Below, piece after piece: positions 46,457 through 56,867 of a stretch of DNA of 64,000 nt. The first letter of the stretch is position 1. Every line of letters starts with the position of its first letter. The translations under genes and the position numbers were made by a program. The notes beneath the pieces were generated by a model. It had not been told where the DNA came from. It ran no database searches and worked only from the letters and a program-made list of their open reading frames with translations. Source of the DNA: Planctomycetota bacterium (GTDB taxonomy: Bacteria > Planctomycetota > Planctomycetia > Pirellulales > PALSA-1355); NCBI GenBank assembly GCA_003389325.1, contig QQVE01000002.1, positions 62,001-126,000 of the forward strand, given 5' to 3'.

Positions 46457-47554
46457 ATGGCCCACGACGATTACGACGACAGAATACGCATTCCCTATCG
46501 TTCCGACGTTCCCTGGGACGACGTGCGCCGCTGGACGTGGTTGATCGTCGTCGGCCTGATCGTGCTGGCGGTGCTGCTGGCCGGCTGGACGATGTTCTAT
46601 CGCATCGAAGCCAGCGACGAGGGCATGGTGTTGCGGTTCGGCCGGCCCGTGGCCACGGTGCCGCCGGGGTTGCACGTGAAGATGCCCTGGCCGATCGACC
46701 ACGTGTACGAAGTGCCGGTGCAGCGGATCCAGACGCTGGAGTTCGGCTTCGAGACCGAGGAGCCCGGCCGCCGCACGCAGTTCGCCCCGCGCAGCACCGA
46801 GGATCTGGCCGTGGCCGAGATGCTCACCGGCGATTTGAACCTGGGACTGGTCGAGTGGATCGTGCAGTACCGGGTAAAGGATCCCATGCAGTATCTGTTC
46901 AAGATCGGCGGCGCCGAAGAGGTGAGCCGCAGCACGCTGTTCGGCGGCACGCGGGAGGACGTCAACCCGGCCGTGCCGGACACGATCAGCGACGTTTCTG
47001 AATCCGTGATGCGGAAGCTCGTCGGCGATTCGAGCATCGACTACGTGCTCACCATCGGCCGCGAACAGCTCGCCAAGCAGGCCGAAGAGCTGATTCAAGA
47101 AGAGCTCGACGGCTTCGAGGCCGGTGTGGATATCGTCACCGTCAAGCTGCAAACCACCTCGCCCCCGACCGAGGCGGTGCAGGACGCCTTTCAGGAGGTC
47201 AATCGCGCCCGGCAGAAGAAAGAGCGCGTCGTGAACGAAGCGCTCGGCGAGCGCAACAGCCTGATTCCGGCTGCCCGGGGGGCGAAAGACCAGGCCATCG
47301 CCGAGGCCGAAGGCTACCGCGAGCGCGTCGTGCTCGAGACGACCGGCCAGGTTAACGCGTTTCTGGCTCAGTTGGCCGAGTACCAGAAGGCACCCGAGGT
47401 AACCCGCCAGCGGCTCTATCTGGAGGCCATGGAAGAGATTCTCAGCCAGGTGGGCGGCAAGACCATCATCGACGAGTCGGTGCGCGGGCTGCTGCCAACG
47501 CTGAATCTCGACGGTGGCCCTGCGGAAGCCTCGGCGAAAGGAGGCGGACAATGA
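46457..47554 (+). CDS. hflK: HflK-like SPFH membrane protein
   Basis: This 365-residue protein has one N-terminal transmembrane helix (WLIVVGLIVLAVLLAGWTMF, about residues 27-47). An SPFH/prohibitin domain follows (EGMVLRFGRPVATVPPGLHVKMPWP), then a long coiled coil rich in Ala, Glu and Arg. HflK and HflC form a large membrane cage around the FtsH protease and modulate its activity. The last four bases overlap the hflC start (ATGA), the classic arrangement. An FtsH gene is not in the window. Confidence 0.9.
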   Translation: MAHDDYDDRIRIPYRSDVPWDDVRRWTWLIVVGLIVLAVLLAGWTMFYRIEASDEGMVLRFGRPVATVPPGLHVKMPWPIDHVYEVPVQRIQTLEFGFETEEPGRRTQFAPRSTEDLAVAEMLTGDLNLGLVEWIVQYRVKDPMQYLFKIGGAEEVSRSTLFGGTREDVNPAVPDTISDVSESVMRKLVGDSSIDYVLTIGREQLAKQAEELIQEELDGFEAGVDIVTVKLQTTSPPTEAVQDAFQEVNRARQKKERVVNEALGERNSLIPAARGAKDQAIAEAEGYRERVVLETTGQVNAFLAQLAEYQKAPEVTRQRLYLEAMEEILSQVGGKTIIDESVRGLLPTLNLDGGPAEASAKGGGQ

Positions 47555-48516
47555 AAACGGCGATCCCCCTGATCGTGCTGCTGCTTGTCGTGATGGCCGC
47601 GCTCGTGTTCTACTCCTGCGCCTACCAGGTCGAGGAGGGCAAGCAAGTCATCGTCACGCAGTTTGGCAAGCCCGTGGCCGAAGTCGAATCGGCCGGGCTG
47701 CACTTCAAGCAGCCCTTCGTGCAGGAAGTGTCGTATCTCGAAAAGCGGTTGCTGCCCTGGGACGGAGCGCCCGAAAGCCTGCAAACCAAGGACAAGAAGC
47801 GGATCGGCGTCGACGTGTGGGCTCGCTGGCGGATCGTCGAGCCGATGATGTTCTTCGTCAAGGTGCGCACCGAGCAGCGGGGCCAGAAGATTCTCGACGA
47901 TCTGGTCGACTCGACGGTGCGCGACGTCGTGGCGCGGCACAACCTCATCGACGTGGTGCGGAAGTCGAACGACGAGTTGATCTACGAGACCCGCGAGCTC
48001 GACCGTGCCCCGGCCGACAAGGTGGTGGGCAACGGCCGCGACGACGTCGAGGAGGAGATTCTCCGCGGCGTGGATTTGAAGGAATACGGCATGGAGCTGG
48101 TCAAGGTGCGCATCAAGCGCGTCAACTACGTGGCCTCGGTGCGCGAGGCGGTTTACGAGCGGATGATCTCCGAGCGCTTGCGGATCGCCAAGTTGTTCGA
48201 TTCCGAGGCCCAGGAAGAAAAGAACCGCATTCTCGGCCAGACGCGCAAGGAGCTTGATCGCATCGAGGGCGAGATGGAGCAGAAGTCGGCCGAGGTGCGC
48301 GGCGAAGCCGATGCCAAGGTGATCCAGCTCACTGCCGACGCCTATAGCCGCTCGCCCGAGTTCTACGAGTTCCTGCGGCGGCTGGAGGTTTTCAAGAAGA
48401 CCCTGTCCGGCGACACGCGGTTGATCCTGTCGACCGAGGGCGACCTGTTCCGCATGCTCAAGGAGCCCGGCGAACCGGCCTCGGCGCCGGCGGCGCTGTC
48501 GGGCACGAGCCCTTAG
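47551..48516 (+). CDS. hflC: HflC-like SPFH membrane protein
   Basis: The 321-residue partner of HflK starts MKTAIPLIVLLLVVMAALVFYS, a signal-anchor helix. The SPFH domain (EEGKQVIVTQFGKPVAEVESAG) follows, with the conserved VEEEILRGVDLKEYGMELVKVRIKR region and a C-terminal charged helix. It overlaps hflK by four bases, so the two proteins are made in a coupled manner. Length and order match the HflKC regulatory complex. Confidence 0.92.
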   Translation: MKTAIPLIVLLLVVMAALVFYSCAYQVEEGKQVIVTQFGKPVAEVESAGLHFKQPFVQEVSYLEKRLLPWDGAPESLQTKDKKRIGVDVWARWRIVEPMMFFVKVRTEQRGQKILDDLVDSTVRDVVARHNLIDVVRKSNDELIYETRELDRAPADKVVGNGRDDVEEEILRGVDLKEYGMELVKVRIKRVNYVASVREAVYERMISERLRIAKLFDSEAQEEKNRILGQTRKELDRIEGEMEQKSAEVRGEADAKVIQLTADAYSRSPEFYEFLRRLEVFKKTLSGDTRLILSTEGDLFRMLKEPGEPASAPAALSGTSP

Positions 48517-48544
48517 GCGAATCAGCTCACGCATTGTCAGAGCC

Positions 48545-49003
48545 ATGCAATTGGAATCGCAAGCCGCGACTACGGACTCGAATCCCTATCGGTCGCCCGG
48601 CGCGGACGGAAATAGCCTGCCCGCTGCGTCACGCCCAGCCGGTCGCATTACCAGGGCCGTGGTGATCGCGGCGTTGGTCTATATGGCCCTCTACATTCCC
48701 TATTTCATCGTGCTGATGGTCCGAGGTGCGCGCGGCGTCGCGCCGCCGGTGCTGGCGATCGCGGTACCGCATTTCATCGGGATGGCGCTCAATCTGGCGG
48801 CGCTGGTCGTCACGATCGCCGATGTCTGCCGGCGCCCGTTTCCCGGTCCGTATGCCAGGTACACCAGGGTCACCTGGATCCTGCTGATCCTGTTTACGGG
48901 CGGCATCGGCTGGCTGATCTACGCGATTCGGTTCATCGTCTGGCGCCCAGCAGCCCCTGCCGCGAGCACCGACGAAACGCTGGTCAGCGAAGACACCGGG
49001 TGA
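48545..49003 (+). CDS. Small membrane protein with NPYRSP motif
   Basis: This is a 152-residue protein with three hydrophobic segments (about residues 36-59, 66-91, 106-132). The N-terminal NPYRSPGADG resembles the NPYxSP opening seen in many planctomycete membrane proteins. It begins 28 bases after hflC and may share its transcript. No enzymatic motif was seen, and the function is unknown. Confidence 0.65.
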   Translation: MQLESQAATTDSNPYRSPGADGNSLPAASRPAGRITRAVVIAALVYMALYIPYFIVLMVRGARGVAPPVLAIAVPHFIGMALNLAALVVTIADVCRRPFPGPYARYTRVTWILLILFTGGIGWLIYAIRFIVWRPAAPAASTDETLVSEDTG

Positions 49004-49070
49004 CGGGCCGGGTGCGTTTTTCGGTCTTCAAGGAGTCGTCTGCTCCCCAATCGAACCGTAGCGGCGCGCC

Positions 49071-49481
49071 ATGGAAACCACCATCCTGCTCGCGAAAGTC
49101 GTCGGCCCGCTGCTGATCCTGCGGGGTGTGTCGATCCTGATCGATCGTCGGCACTTCCTGGAGATGCTCGACAACGTGGAAGCCGAAACCAAAACGGTTT
49201 CCTTTTCGCTGGTGCCGGTGGCCCTGTTCATGACCGGCATGGCGGTGGGCCTGACCTATCGCGACACGTCGAGCCTGGCAGCGATCCTGTTTCAACTCAT
49301 CGCCTGGGGCATGGTCGCCAAGTCGACCCTGCTGATTCTGTTTCCCCGGCTCGTTGCGAAAAAGGCCAGGCTGCTCGGCCAGGCCGGCTTCTTGAACGTG
49401 GTGTGCCTCGTCACGATCACCGTCGGCGCGTGCCTCACGTGGTTCGGCTATTCCGCCTGGTGGGCGACCGCGAGCTCATGA
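49071..49481 (+). CDS. Small four-helix membrane protein, unknown
   Basis: This 136-residue protein is predicted to have about four transmembrane segments (residues about 5-22, 45-62, 67-90, 103-125). N-terminal ILLAKVVGPLLILRGVSIL is very hydrophobic. No family is recognised. It follows the preceding small membrane gene in the same direction with a 67-base gap. Confidence 0.6.
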   Translation: METTILLAKVVGPLLILRGVSILIDRRHFLEMLDNVEAETKTVSFSLVPVALFMTGMAVGLTYRDTSSLAAILFQLIAWGMVAKSTLLILFPRLVAKKARLLGQAGFLNVVCLVTITVGACLTWFGYSAWWATASS

Positions 49482-49520
49482 TGGGCTGATGCGTCGAAGC
49501 ATCCGCCGCCACTCGAGAAC

Positions 49521-50870
49521 CTAGACCAACTCGCGAATCGGCCCGTGCTCGACCAGGTACTGCGGGCGTCCGGTGGCGTCGCGAATCGTGGTGCTCGAGG
49601 TGTCGATGCCGAGGTTATGGTAGAGCGTGGCCACGACTTCCTGCATGTGGACCGGCCGGCTGTGGGCCTCGCCGCCCAAGCGGTCGGTCGAGCCGATGGC
49701 CTGCCCGGTGCGCATGCCGCCGCCGGCCAACAGCGCGCAGCTCACGCGAGGCCAGTGATCGCGGCCCGCGTCCTTGTTGATGCGCGGGGTGCGGCCGAAC
49801 TCGCCCCACGCGATCACGGTCACATCGTCGAGCATTCCCCGCTGCTCCAGATCTTCGACCAGCGCGCTGAATCCCTGATCGAGCTTCGAGCCGTGGTCGC
49901 GCACCAGGTCGAAGTTTGCCCCGTGGCTGTCCCAGCGGCCATAGGTCGTGGTCACGCAGCGTACCCCGGCCTCGACCAGGCGGCGGGCCATCAGCAGGTG
50001 CTCGTTGTCGGTCGGGGCGCCGTCGTATTGATACTGGAAGGGTTTGCCCGTGCCGTAGCGCTCGCGGACCCGGGGGTCTTCGTTGTTCAGGTCGAGCGCT
50101 TCGAGCAACCGGCTCGAAGTGAGCACGTCGAAGGCCCGCTCGGTAAAGGCGTCGTGCGCCGTGGCGTGCCCCTGGGTGTCGACGATGCGGCGGAAAGCGT
50201 CGAAGCTGGCGCGGAGCTGTTTGCGATCTTCGAGCCGCTCGAGCGAAATGTCGTTGAGTTTCATGTTGGCCATGCCGGGCCCGTCGGGCATGAACGGACC
50301 ATAGGCGGGTCCCAGATATCCCGGTTGCCCCGGATCTTTCCACACACCCGCGTTCGCCAGCCCCACGAACGGCGGCACGCTGCGATCGACCGGGCCGCGC
50401 AGCTTCGAAATCGCCGAGCCGATCGCCGGACGCCCGCCCAGGGTCATCAGGCTCTCGCGGGTCCAGCCCGTGTGGCATTGATACGGCTCGTGCCGGTCGA
50501 CGGCGCCGACCACCGAGCGGATCACGGCGCACTTGTCCATCATCCCGGCGATTTTGGGAAACGTCTCGCCGATCTGAATGCCGGGCACCTTGGTGGGAAT
50601 CGGACGAAACTCGCCGCGAATCTCCTGCGGTGCTTCGGTCTTGATCTCCCACATGTCCTGGTGCGGCGGTCCACCCCCGAGAAACACGTGGATCACGGCC
50701 TTGTGCGAGGAGCGGCCACGCGCGCCCGCGCCGGATCCGGCCGCTTCGGCCCGCAGCACGTCGGCCAGCGAAAGCGCGCCGGCCCCGAGCCCGAGAGCCC
50801 CGATCTGCAGGAAGCTGCGTCGCGAGAGCCGATCGCAAAACTGTTGACGCCGGCCATAAATCGTGAGCAT
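49521..50870 (-). CDS. DUF1501 protein with Tat signal
   Basis: This 449-residue protein of the DUF1501 family is abundant in planctomycetes. The Tat signal SRRSFLQIGALGLGAGALSLADVL is at about residues 16-39; ATG 50870 is chosen because it directly precedes this. Sulfatase/phosphatase-like features include HVFLGGGPPHQDMW, RRLVEAGVRCVTTTYGRWDSHG and VIAWGEFGRTPRIN. DUF1501 proteins are secreted and often lie near DUF1549/DUF1553 cytochrome proteins, not present here. The biochemical role is not known. Confidence 0.9.
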   Translation of the reverse strand: MLTIYGRRQQFCDRLSRRSFLQIGALGLGAGALSLADVLRAEAAGSGAGARGRSSHKAVIHVFLGGGPPHQDMWEIKTEAPQEIRGEFRPIPTKVPGIQIGETFPKIAGMMDKCAVIRSVVGAVDRHEPYQCHTGWTRESLMTLGGRPAIGSAISKLRGPVDRSVPPFVGLANAGVWKDPGQPGYLGPAYGPFMPDGPGMANMKLNDISLERLEDRKQLRASFDAFRRIVDTQGHATAHDAFTERAFDVLTSSRLLEALDLNNEDPRVRERYGTGKPFQYQYDGAPTDNEHLLMARRLVEAGVRCVTTTYGRWDSHGANFDLVRDHGSKLDQGFSALVEDLEQRGMLDDVTVIAWGEFGRTPRINKDAGRDHWPRVSCALLAGGGMRTGQAIGSTDRLGGEAHSRPVHMQEVVATLYHNLGIDTSSTTIRDATGRPQYLVEHGPIRELV

Positions 50871-51060
50871 GACCAACCCCCAAGTCCTTGGGACACGCGC
50901 CATAAAGGAAGGATCAACGCTCGTAGATATTATCCCAGGCGCGGCGTTTCGGCAATCGCACCGCGCGCAGGATCGTGCCCTAAGTCTTTTTGCCACAAAG
51001 CGCAGTGGCTCCGCACCATGGGCGCCGAGAATGCCGGCTGCCGCGGTGCCAGCCCGCAAA

Positions 51061-53255
<2,195 letters not shown>

Positions 53256-53259
<4 letters not shown>

Positions 53260-53753
53260 GATGCCGCCTCCTGCCGGTCGCCCGCCCCGGTTGGAGCAGC
53301 CGCTGCCTGGCGGAGCGCGGCCACGATGCGCTGGTAGGTGCCGCAACGGCAGATGTTGCCTTGCATCGCCTCGACGATCTGCTCGTCGCTCGGCTCGCGG
53401 TTGTTTTCCACAAGTGCCGCGCCGGCCATGACCATGCCCGGCGTGCAGTAGCCGCACTGCATCGCGTCGTGATCGATGAAGGCCTGTTGGACCGGATGGA
53501 GCTTGTCGCCGGTGGCCAGTCCTTCGATGGTCGTGATCTCGCGCCCGGCCAGGGCGCTGGCGACCGCCACGCAGCTCTTGGCGGCGACTCCATCGACCAG
53601 CACGGTGCAGGCCCCACACTGTCCTTCGCCGCAGCCGTACTTGCTGCCCGTGAGACCCAAGTCGTCGCGTAAGATGCCGAGCAGTTTCCGCCGCCCGGCC
53701 ACGTCGACCTGGTGCGCCGCCCCGTTGACGCGCAGTTCCAGCATCTCGGCCAT
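53256..53753 (-). CDS. Molybdenum hydroxylase [2Fe-2S] subunit
   Basis: This 165-residue subunit carries two [2Fe-2S] clusters. The plant-ferredoxin type is CGEGQCGAC with Cys41, 46 and 49 plus Cys61; the second is CGYCTPG (Cys100, 103) and CRC (Cys135, 137). It relays electrons from the molybdenum centre of the overlapping large-subunit gene. Without its own signal peptide it should be carried across the membrane with the large subunit. Confidence 0.93.
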
Positions 53754-53848
53754 GGATGTGCCCTCCGCAGAATGCCGCGCTAGCTCCCCTCAAAGGCGAT
53801 CTTAGCAAGGCCGGCGCGGAGTGGCAAAAACAGCCTCCCCCATCCGAG

Positions 53849-56014
53849 TCAGAAGAGATCTGCCAGCAGCGCGTCGATCAATCGGTCGTCAAGAAGGTCA
53901 TCCGCGGCCGGCGAAGATGCTGCCGGGCGAGTGGCCATTTCACGGTCCGTCAGCGCCGGCCAAGGTGCCGTCGATGCCGCACCACGCCTGGATTTGGCGA
54001 CCCGTGCAATCGCGTACTCGTCAACCGGCTCAGACAAACTTCCGATTGCATCGCTGGCCCCACCGGCAAGCGTGACCGCTAGTGCCAGTTCGGCATCCGG
54101 CGCGCCCGGTGGATCGGTAATGTTGATCTTCGTCAGGGTCCCCGCATTGTTGCGCGCGATGATGTTGTCGACCGCGCTGACCAGGCCGCTGCGGTCGAAA
54201 TCGAACAGGTTCGTGATCGCCGCCCCGAAGCCGGGATTGTTTCGGGCCGCGATTTCATCGACGGCATTGGTGACGGCCAGCGTCGACGTGCCACTCGCCG
54301 CGTCGCCGATGCGGTTGCCGAAAAAGAAAACGTCGCTCGCGGCCAGCCCCGTGTTGGTATTAAAGCCGCCGGCCACATCGTTGCCTTCAACGATCACCTC
54401 CAGCCAGCGATTGGTGATGGCGCCGGCCTCCCACGTGATCGTCACGCGGTCCGAGCCGTCGACGCCCGCTCCGGGCCGCACGGCAAAGTCGCTCGGTGCA
54501 GGCGCCGCTTGCCATGTGCTGGGCGTGTTGTTGGCGACCGTCTGTTCGCTCATCTTGAAGGTGAAATCGGCCGTGGTCAGCGTGCCGGCAGGCGATTGCA
54601 CGTCGACCATGATGCCGTTGATGCCGCGCGAATAGCTGGAAATACTATCGAACGTGGCGATGCCGCCGGCGGGCAGGTAGGCGCTCTTGTCCGTGGCAAT
54701 GGCGCCGTCGTCGCTGGCGCTAGCGGCCGGATCTCCGCCGTCGAACTTCGACTGGTTGTAGAACAGGTGCCGGCCGGCGACTTCCGTGCCGGTTCCCGCC
54801 GTAAACGTGAACTTGCCGCCAGGGACGATTGCCGAAGTGCCGTACGGCGTGACGACGCTCACGTCGACCGTGCCGGGCGCGTGCCCTGGCGTGGTGGCCA
54901 CGAGCATCGTGTCGGATACCACCGTGACGTCGGCCGCCTCGGTAGTGCCGAAGAACACTTCGAGCATGCCGGCGGCGCCGGAGAAGTTCTGCCCGACGAT
55001 GGTCACCGACGTCCCCCCGCCGGTCGAACCCGTGTCGGGCGAAACGTCCGTTACGATCGGCGACAGATCGACCGCCTCGAAGTTGCTGCCGAGGATGTCG
55101 GTCAGATCGTGCAGGTCGTCGTCGTCCCATTGCGGCGACGGCGAACCGCTGATGAACCAGGGACTGCCGTTGTCGGCCACGATCATGCCGTACTCCTTGA
55201 GCGCGGTCAGGATGACCTGGTTGGCCGGCGAGAAGCCGGAGATATCGAAATCGGCCTTCAGCCGGAAGCGCTCGCCCATCCGCGGGTAGTTGGCATTGTT
55301 CACGCCTGCATGGTGCGAAGCGGGATACACGTACTGGTTGCGCGAGTTGGGCACCGTGAAACGCAGGGCATGGTTGATCGCGCCCTGTTCAAGTACCTCG
55401 TCGGGCCGCACCAGCCCGGGGAGGATCGGCAGCCCCGCGGCATCGCCCGAAGTGTAACCGTCGGGCCGGAACCAATTCTGGTTGAAATCCCAGAAGGCCT
55501 GGTTGTAGGCGTGCCATTTGTTGTCGGGGTTCTCGCTGGGACGCGAGGCCTTGAACAACTCGTAGGCCACGTTGTTGTCCTCGTCATAAACGATCAGGTG
55601 CCGGTCGCCAGTGTTTTGCGACGGCGGCAGCGGATCGCCCTCGATGACGGCTCCCGGCGGGATCGGCACGTCGCCCAAGTCGCTTTCGCCGGGCCAGACG
55701 TCGATCACCACTTCGACCGGGGCCTGCGACGCTGAGACGACGTTGAACGGAATGCCGATGTACGCCCCCATGTAGGTCGTGCCGAAGTCGGGATGCACGT
55801 TCGCATTCAGGCCGATGCTGGCCACGAGCGTATCCGAGTTGGCCGCCACCGGCGCGCTGTCGACGCGCTGGTTCCATGGATTGTCCGCCGGAAACAGCAT
55901 GTTGCCCGACAGGCTCAGCAGGTTGCGGTCCTCGAGCGATTCGACGAGGAGCCGGCGGGAGTGAAGAGTTGCAGAGACTTGGTTACGAATTCGCTTCCGA
56001 GAGAGCTCAAGCAT
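53849..56014 (-). CDS. Large secreted protein with LEDR start, IPT/TIG and dockerin-like parts
   Basis: The 721-residue protein opens with RRLLVESLEDRNLLSLSG, resembling the planctomycete LEPR/LEDR export signature. A central IPT/TIG-like immunoglobulin domain lies at about residues 330-430 (PDTGSTGGGTSVTIVGQNFSG). The C-terminal part contains DFDRSGLVSAVDNIIARNN, a dockerin-like calcium-binding repeat, preceded by a related TNAVDEIAARNN. It is probably an exported surface or matrix protein. No catalytic motif is recognised. The stop is followed 95 bases away by the molybdenum hydroxylase gene, and its start faces the RAYT gene. Confidence 0.8.
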   Translation of the reverse strand: MLELSRKRIRNQVSATLHSRRLLVESLEDRNLLSLSGNMLFPADNPWNQRVDSAPVAANSDTLVASIGLNANVHPDFGTTYMGAYIGIPFNVVSASQAPVEVVIDVWPGESDLGDVPIPPGAVIEGDPLPPSQNTGDRHLIVYDEDNNVAYELFKASRPSENPDNKWHAYNQAFWDFNQNWFRPDGYTSGDAAGLPILPGLVRPDEVLEQGAINHALRFTVPNSRNQYVYPASHHAGVNNANYPRMGERFRLKADFDISGFSPANQVILTALKEYGMIVADNGSPWFISGSPSPQWDDDDLHDLTDILGSNFEAVDLSPIVTDVSPDTGSTGGGTSVTIVGQNFSGAAGMLEVFFGTTEAADVTVVSDTMLVATTPGHAPGTVDVSVVTPYGTSAIVPGGKFTFTAGTGTEVAGRHLFYNQSKFDGGDPAASASDDGAIATDKSAYLPAGGIATFDSISSYSRGINGIMVDVQSPAGTLTTADFTFKMSEQTVANNTPSTWQAAPAPSDFAVRPGAGVDGSDRVTITWEAGAITNRWLEVIVEGNDVAGGFNTNTGLAASDVFFFGNRIGDAASGTSTLAVTNAVDEIAARNNPGFGAAITNLFDFDRSGLVSAVDNIIARNNAGTLTKINITDPPGAPDAELALAVTLAGGASDAIGSLSEPVDEYAIARVAKSRRGAASTAPWPALTDREMATRPAASSPAADDLLDDRLIDALLADLF

Positions 56015-56124
56015 GCGCCGTCCGGTGGATCCATCCCCGCCGCGTCGCCCCCAAAGCGGAAGGTTCAGCCGCTATTATAGCGAATGCTTGTGCGTTGCGG
56101 GACGGCGTTGGGGGATTTGCGCCG

Positions 56125-56197
56125 CGACACATGAATGTGTCGGCTAAGATGTGCCGCACGTTCCCGTTCTTGCATTAGCCGACACATTCATGTGTCG
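56125..56197. repeat. REPIN (RAYT-linked), copy 1
   Basis: Two 23-base REP arms, 56125-56147 and 56175-56197, are exact reverse complements. Each contains the 18-base palindrome CGACACATGAATGTGTCG followed by GGCTAA. The spacer of 27 bases resembles that of the other copy. The right arm overlaps the 3' end of the transposase gene, so its stop codon lies inside the repeat. Confidence 0.9.
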
Positions 56198-56772
56198 CGG
56201 CGATGCTCCAGCGGCTGGACGAACGACCAACGCTGGCGCTTGAGCCCGGCGGCGATGGGATTTCGTTCTACGTAGCGAACGGCTCGCCGAATTTCTTCTT
56301 CGGTATTCAAGTGCACTACCCACTTGCCCCGGGCCCAGATTCGGCGGTCCGGTGGCCACAGCCCGGACTCGTGGAGCCTGCGCGATGCCCGCGACTTGCA
56401 GCTTGCGACGATCCTCACTGGCGAAAGCGGCCCACTTCGCACCACCAGATGCACATGATCCGGCATCACCGCACAGGCGAGCACGACCAACGACTCAGCA
56501 ACTGCCAGGTCACCGACGGCCCGGGCGATTTCGAGTGCTTGCCGGCCGGTGAAGACCGCGGGTGAGGATTTTAGCTCGCGCTTGGCCGCCAGTCGCGAAC
56601 CGTGATCGTGCTGGCGCTTGGCCAGGCTTTCGCGCGTGGCGACCTTCGTCGCCGCGCCGAACGATCGATAGAGATCATCGCTTCCGACGTATGTCGACCA
56701 CGACCCGCGGGGGTCGTTCGGCAACCAAAACCCGTAGGCCGCGAAGATGATATGATGCGCAACCGGCGGCAT
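56188..56772 (-). CDS. REP-associated tyrosine transposase (RAYT)
   Basis: This 194-residue Y1/HUH transposase-like protein has the metal-binding HUH motif AVMPDHVHLVV (His106, His108). The catalytic Tyr is Tyr167 in RRAVRYVERNPIAAG. RAYTs are IS200/IS605-like enzymes that move non-autonomous REP or REPIN sequences by single-strand cleavage. Both sides of the gene carry a REPIN with the same 18-base palindrome, so enzyme and substrate lie together. The C-terminal TGA is contributed by the REP arm. The start is ATG 56772, 11 bases from the second REPIN. Confidence 0.92.
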   Translation of the reverse strand: MPPVAHHIIFAAYGFWLPNDPRGSWSTYVGSDDLYRSFGAATKVATRESLAKRQHDHGSRLAAKRELKSSPAVFTGRQALEIARAVGDLAVAESLVVLACAVMPDHVHLVVRSGPLSPVRIVASCKSRASRRLHESGLWPPDRRIWARGKWVVHLNTEEEIRRAVRYVERNPIAAGLKRQRWSFVQPLEHRRDT

Positions 56773-56783
56773 GGGGGTTCCCT

Positions 56784-56856
56784 CGACACATAAATGTGTC
56801 GGCTAAGGATTCATGCACGTTCGTGTTCTTGCGTTAGCCGACACATTCATGTGTCG
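56784..56856. repeat. REPIN (RAYT-linked), copy 2
   Basis: Arms at 56784-56806 and 56834-56856 are near-identical inverses; the left arm reads CGACACATAAATGTGTCG, one base different from copy 1, and the right arm is identical to that of copy 1. The spacer is again 27 bases and shares the block CACGTTC and GTTCTTGC with copy 1. Together the two copies bracket the transposase gene symmetrically. Confidence 0.9.
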
Positions 56857-56867
56857 CGAAAACCCCG

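Noticed and set aside
56125..56856. Complete IS200/IS605 element
   Set aside because: No TnpB gene is present and the flanks are REP palindromes rather than the subterminal hairpins of a classic element; RAYT with REPINs fits better.
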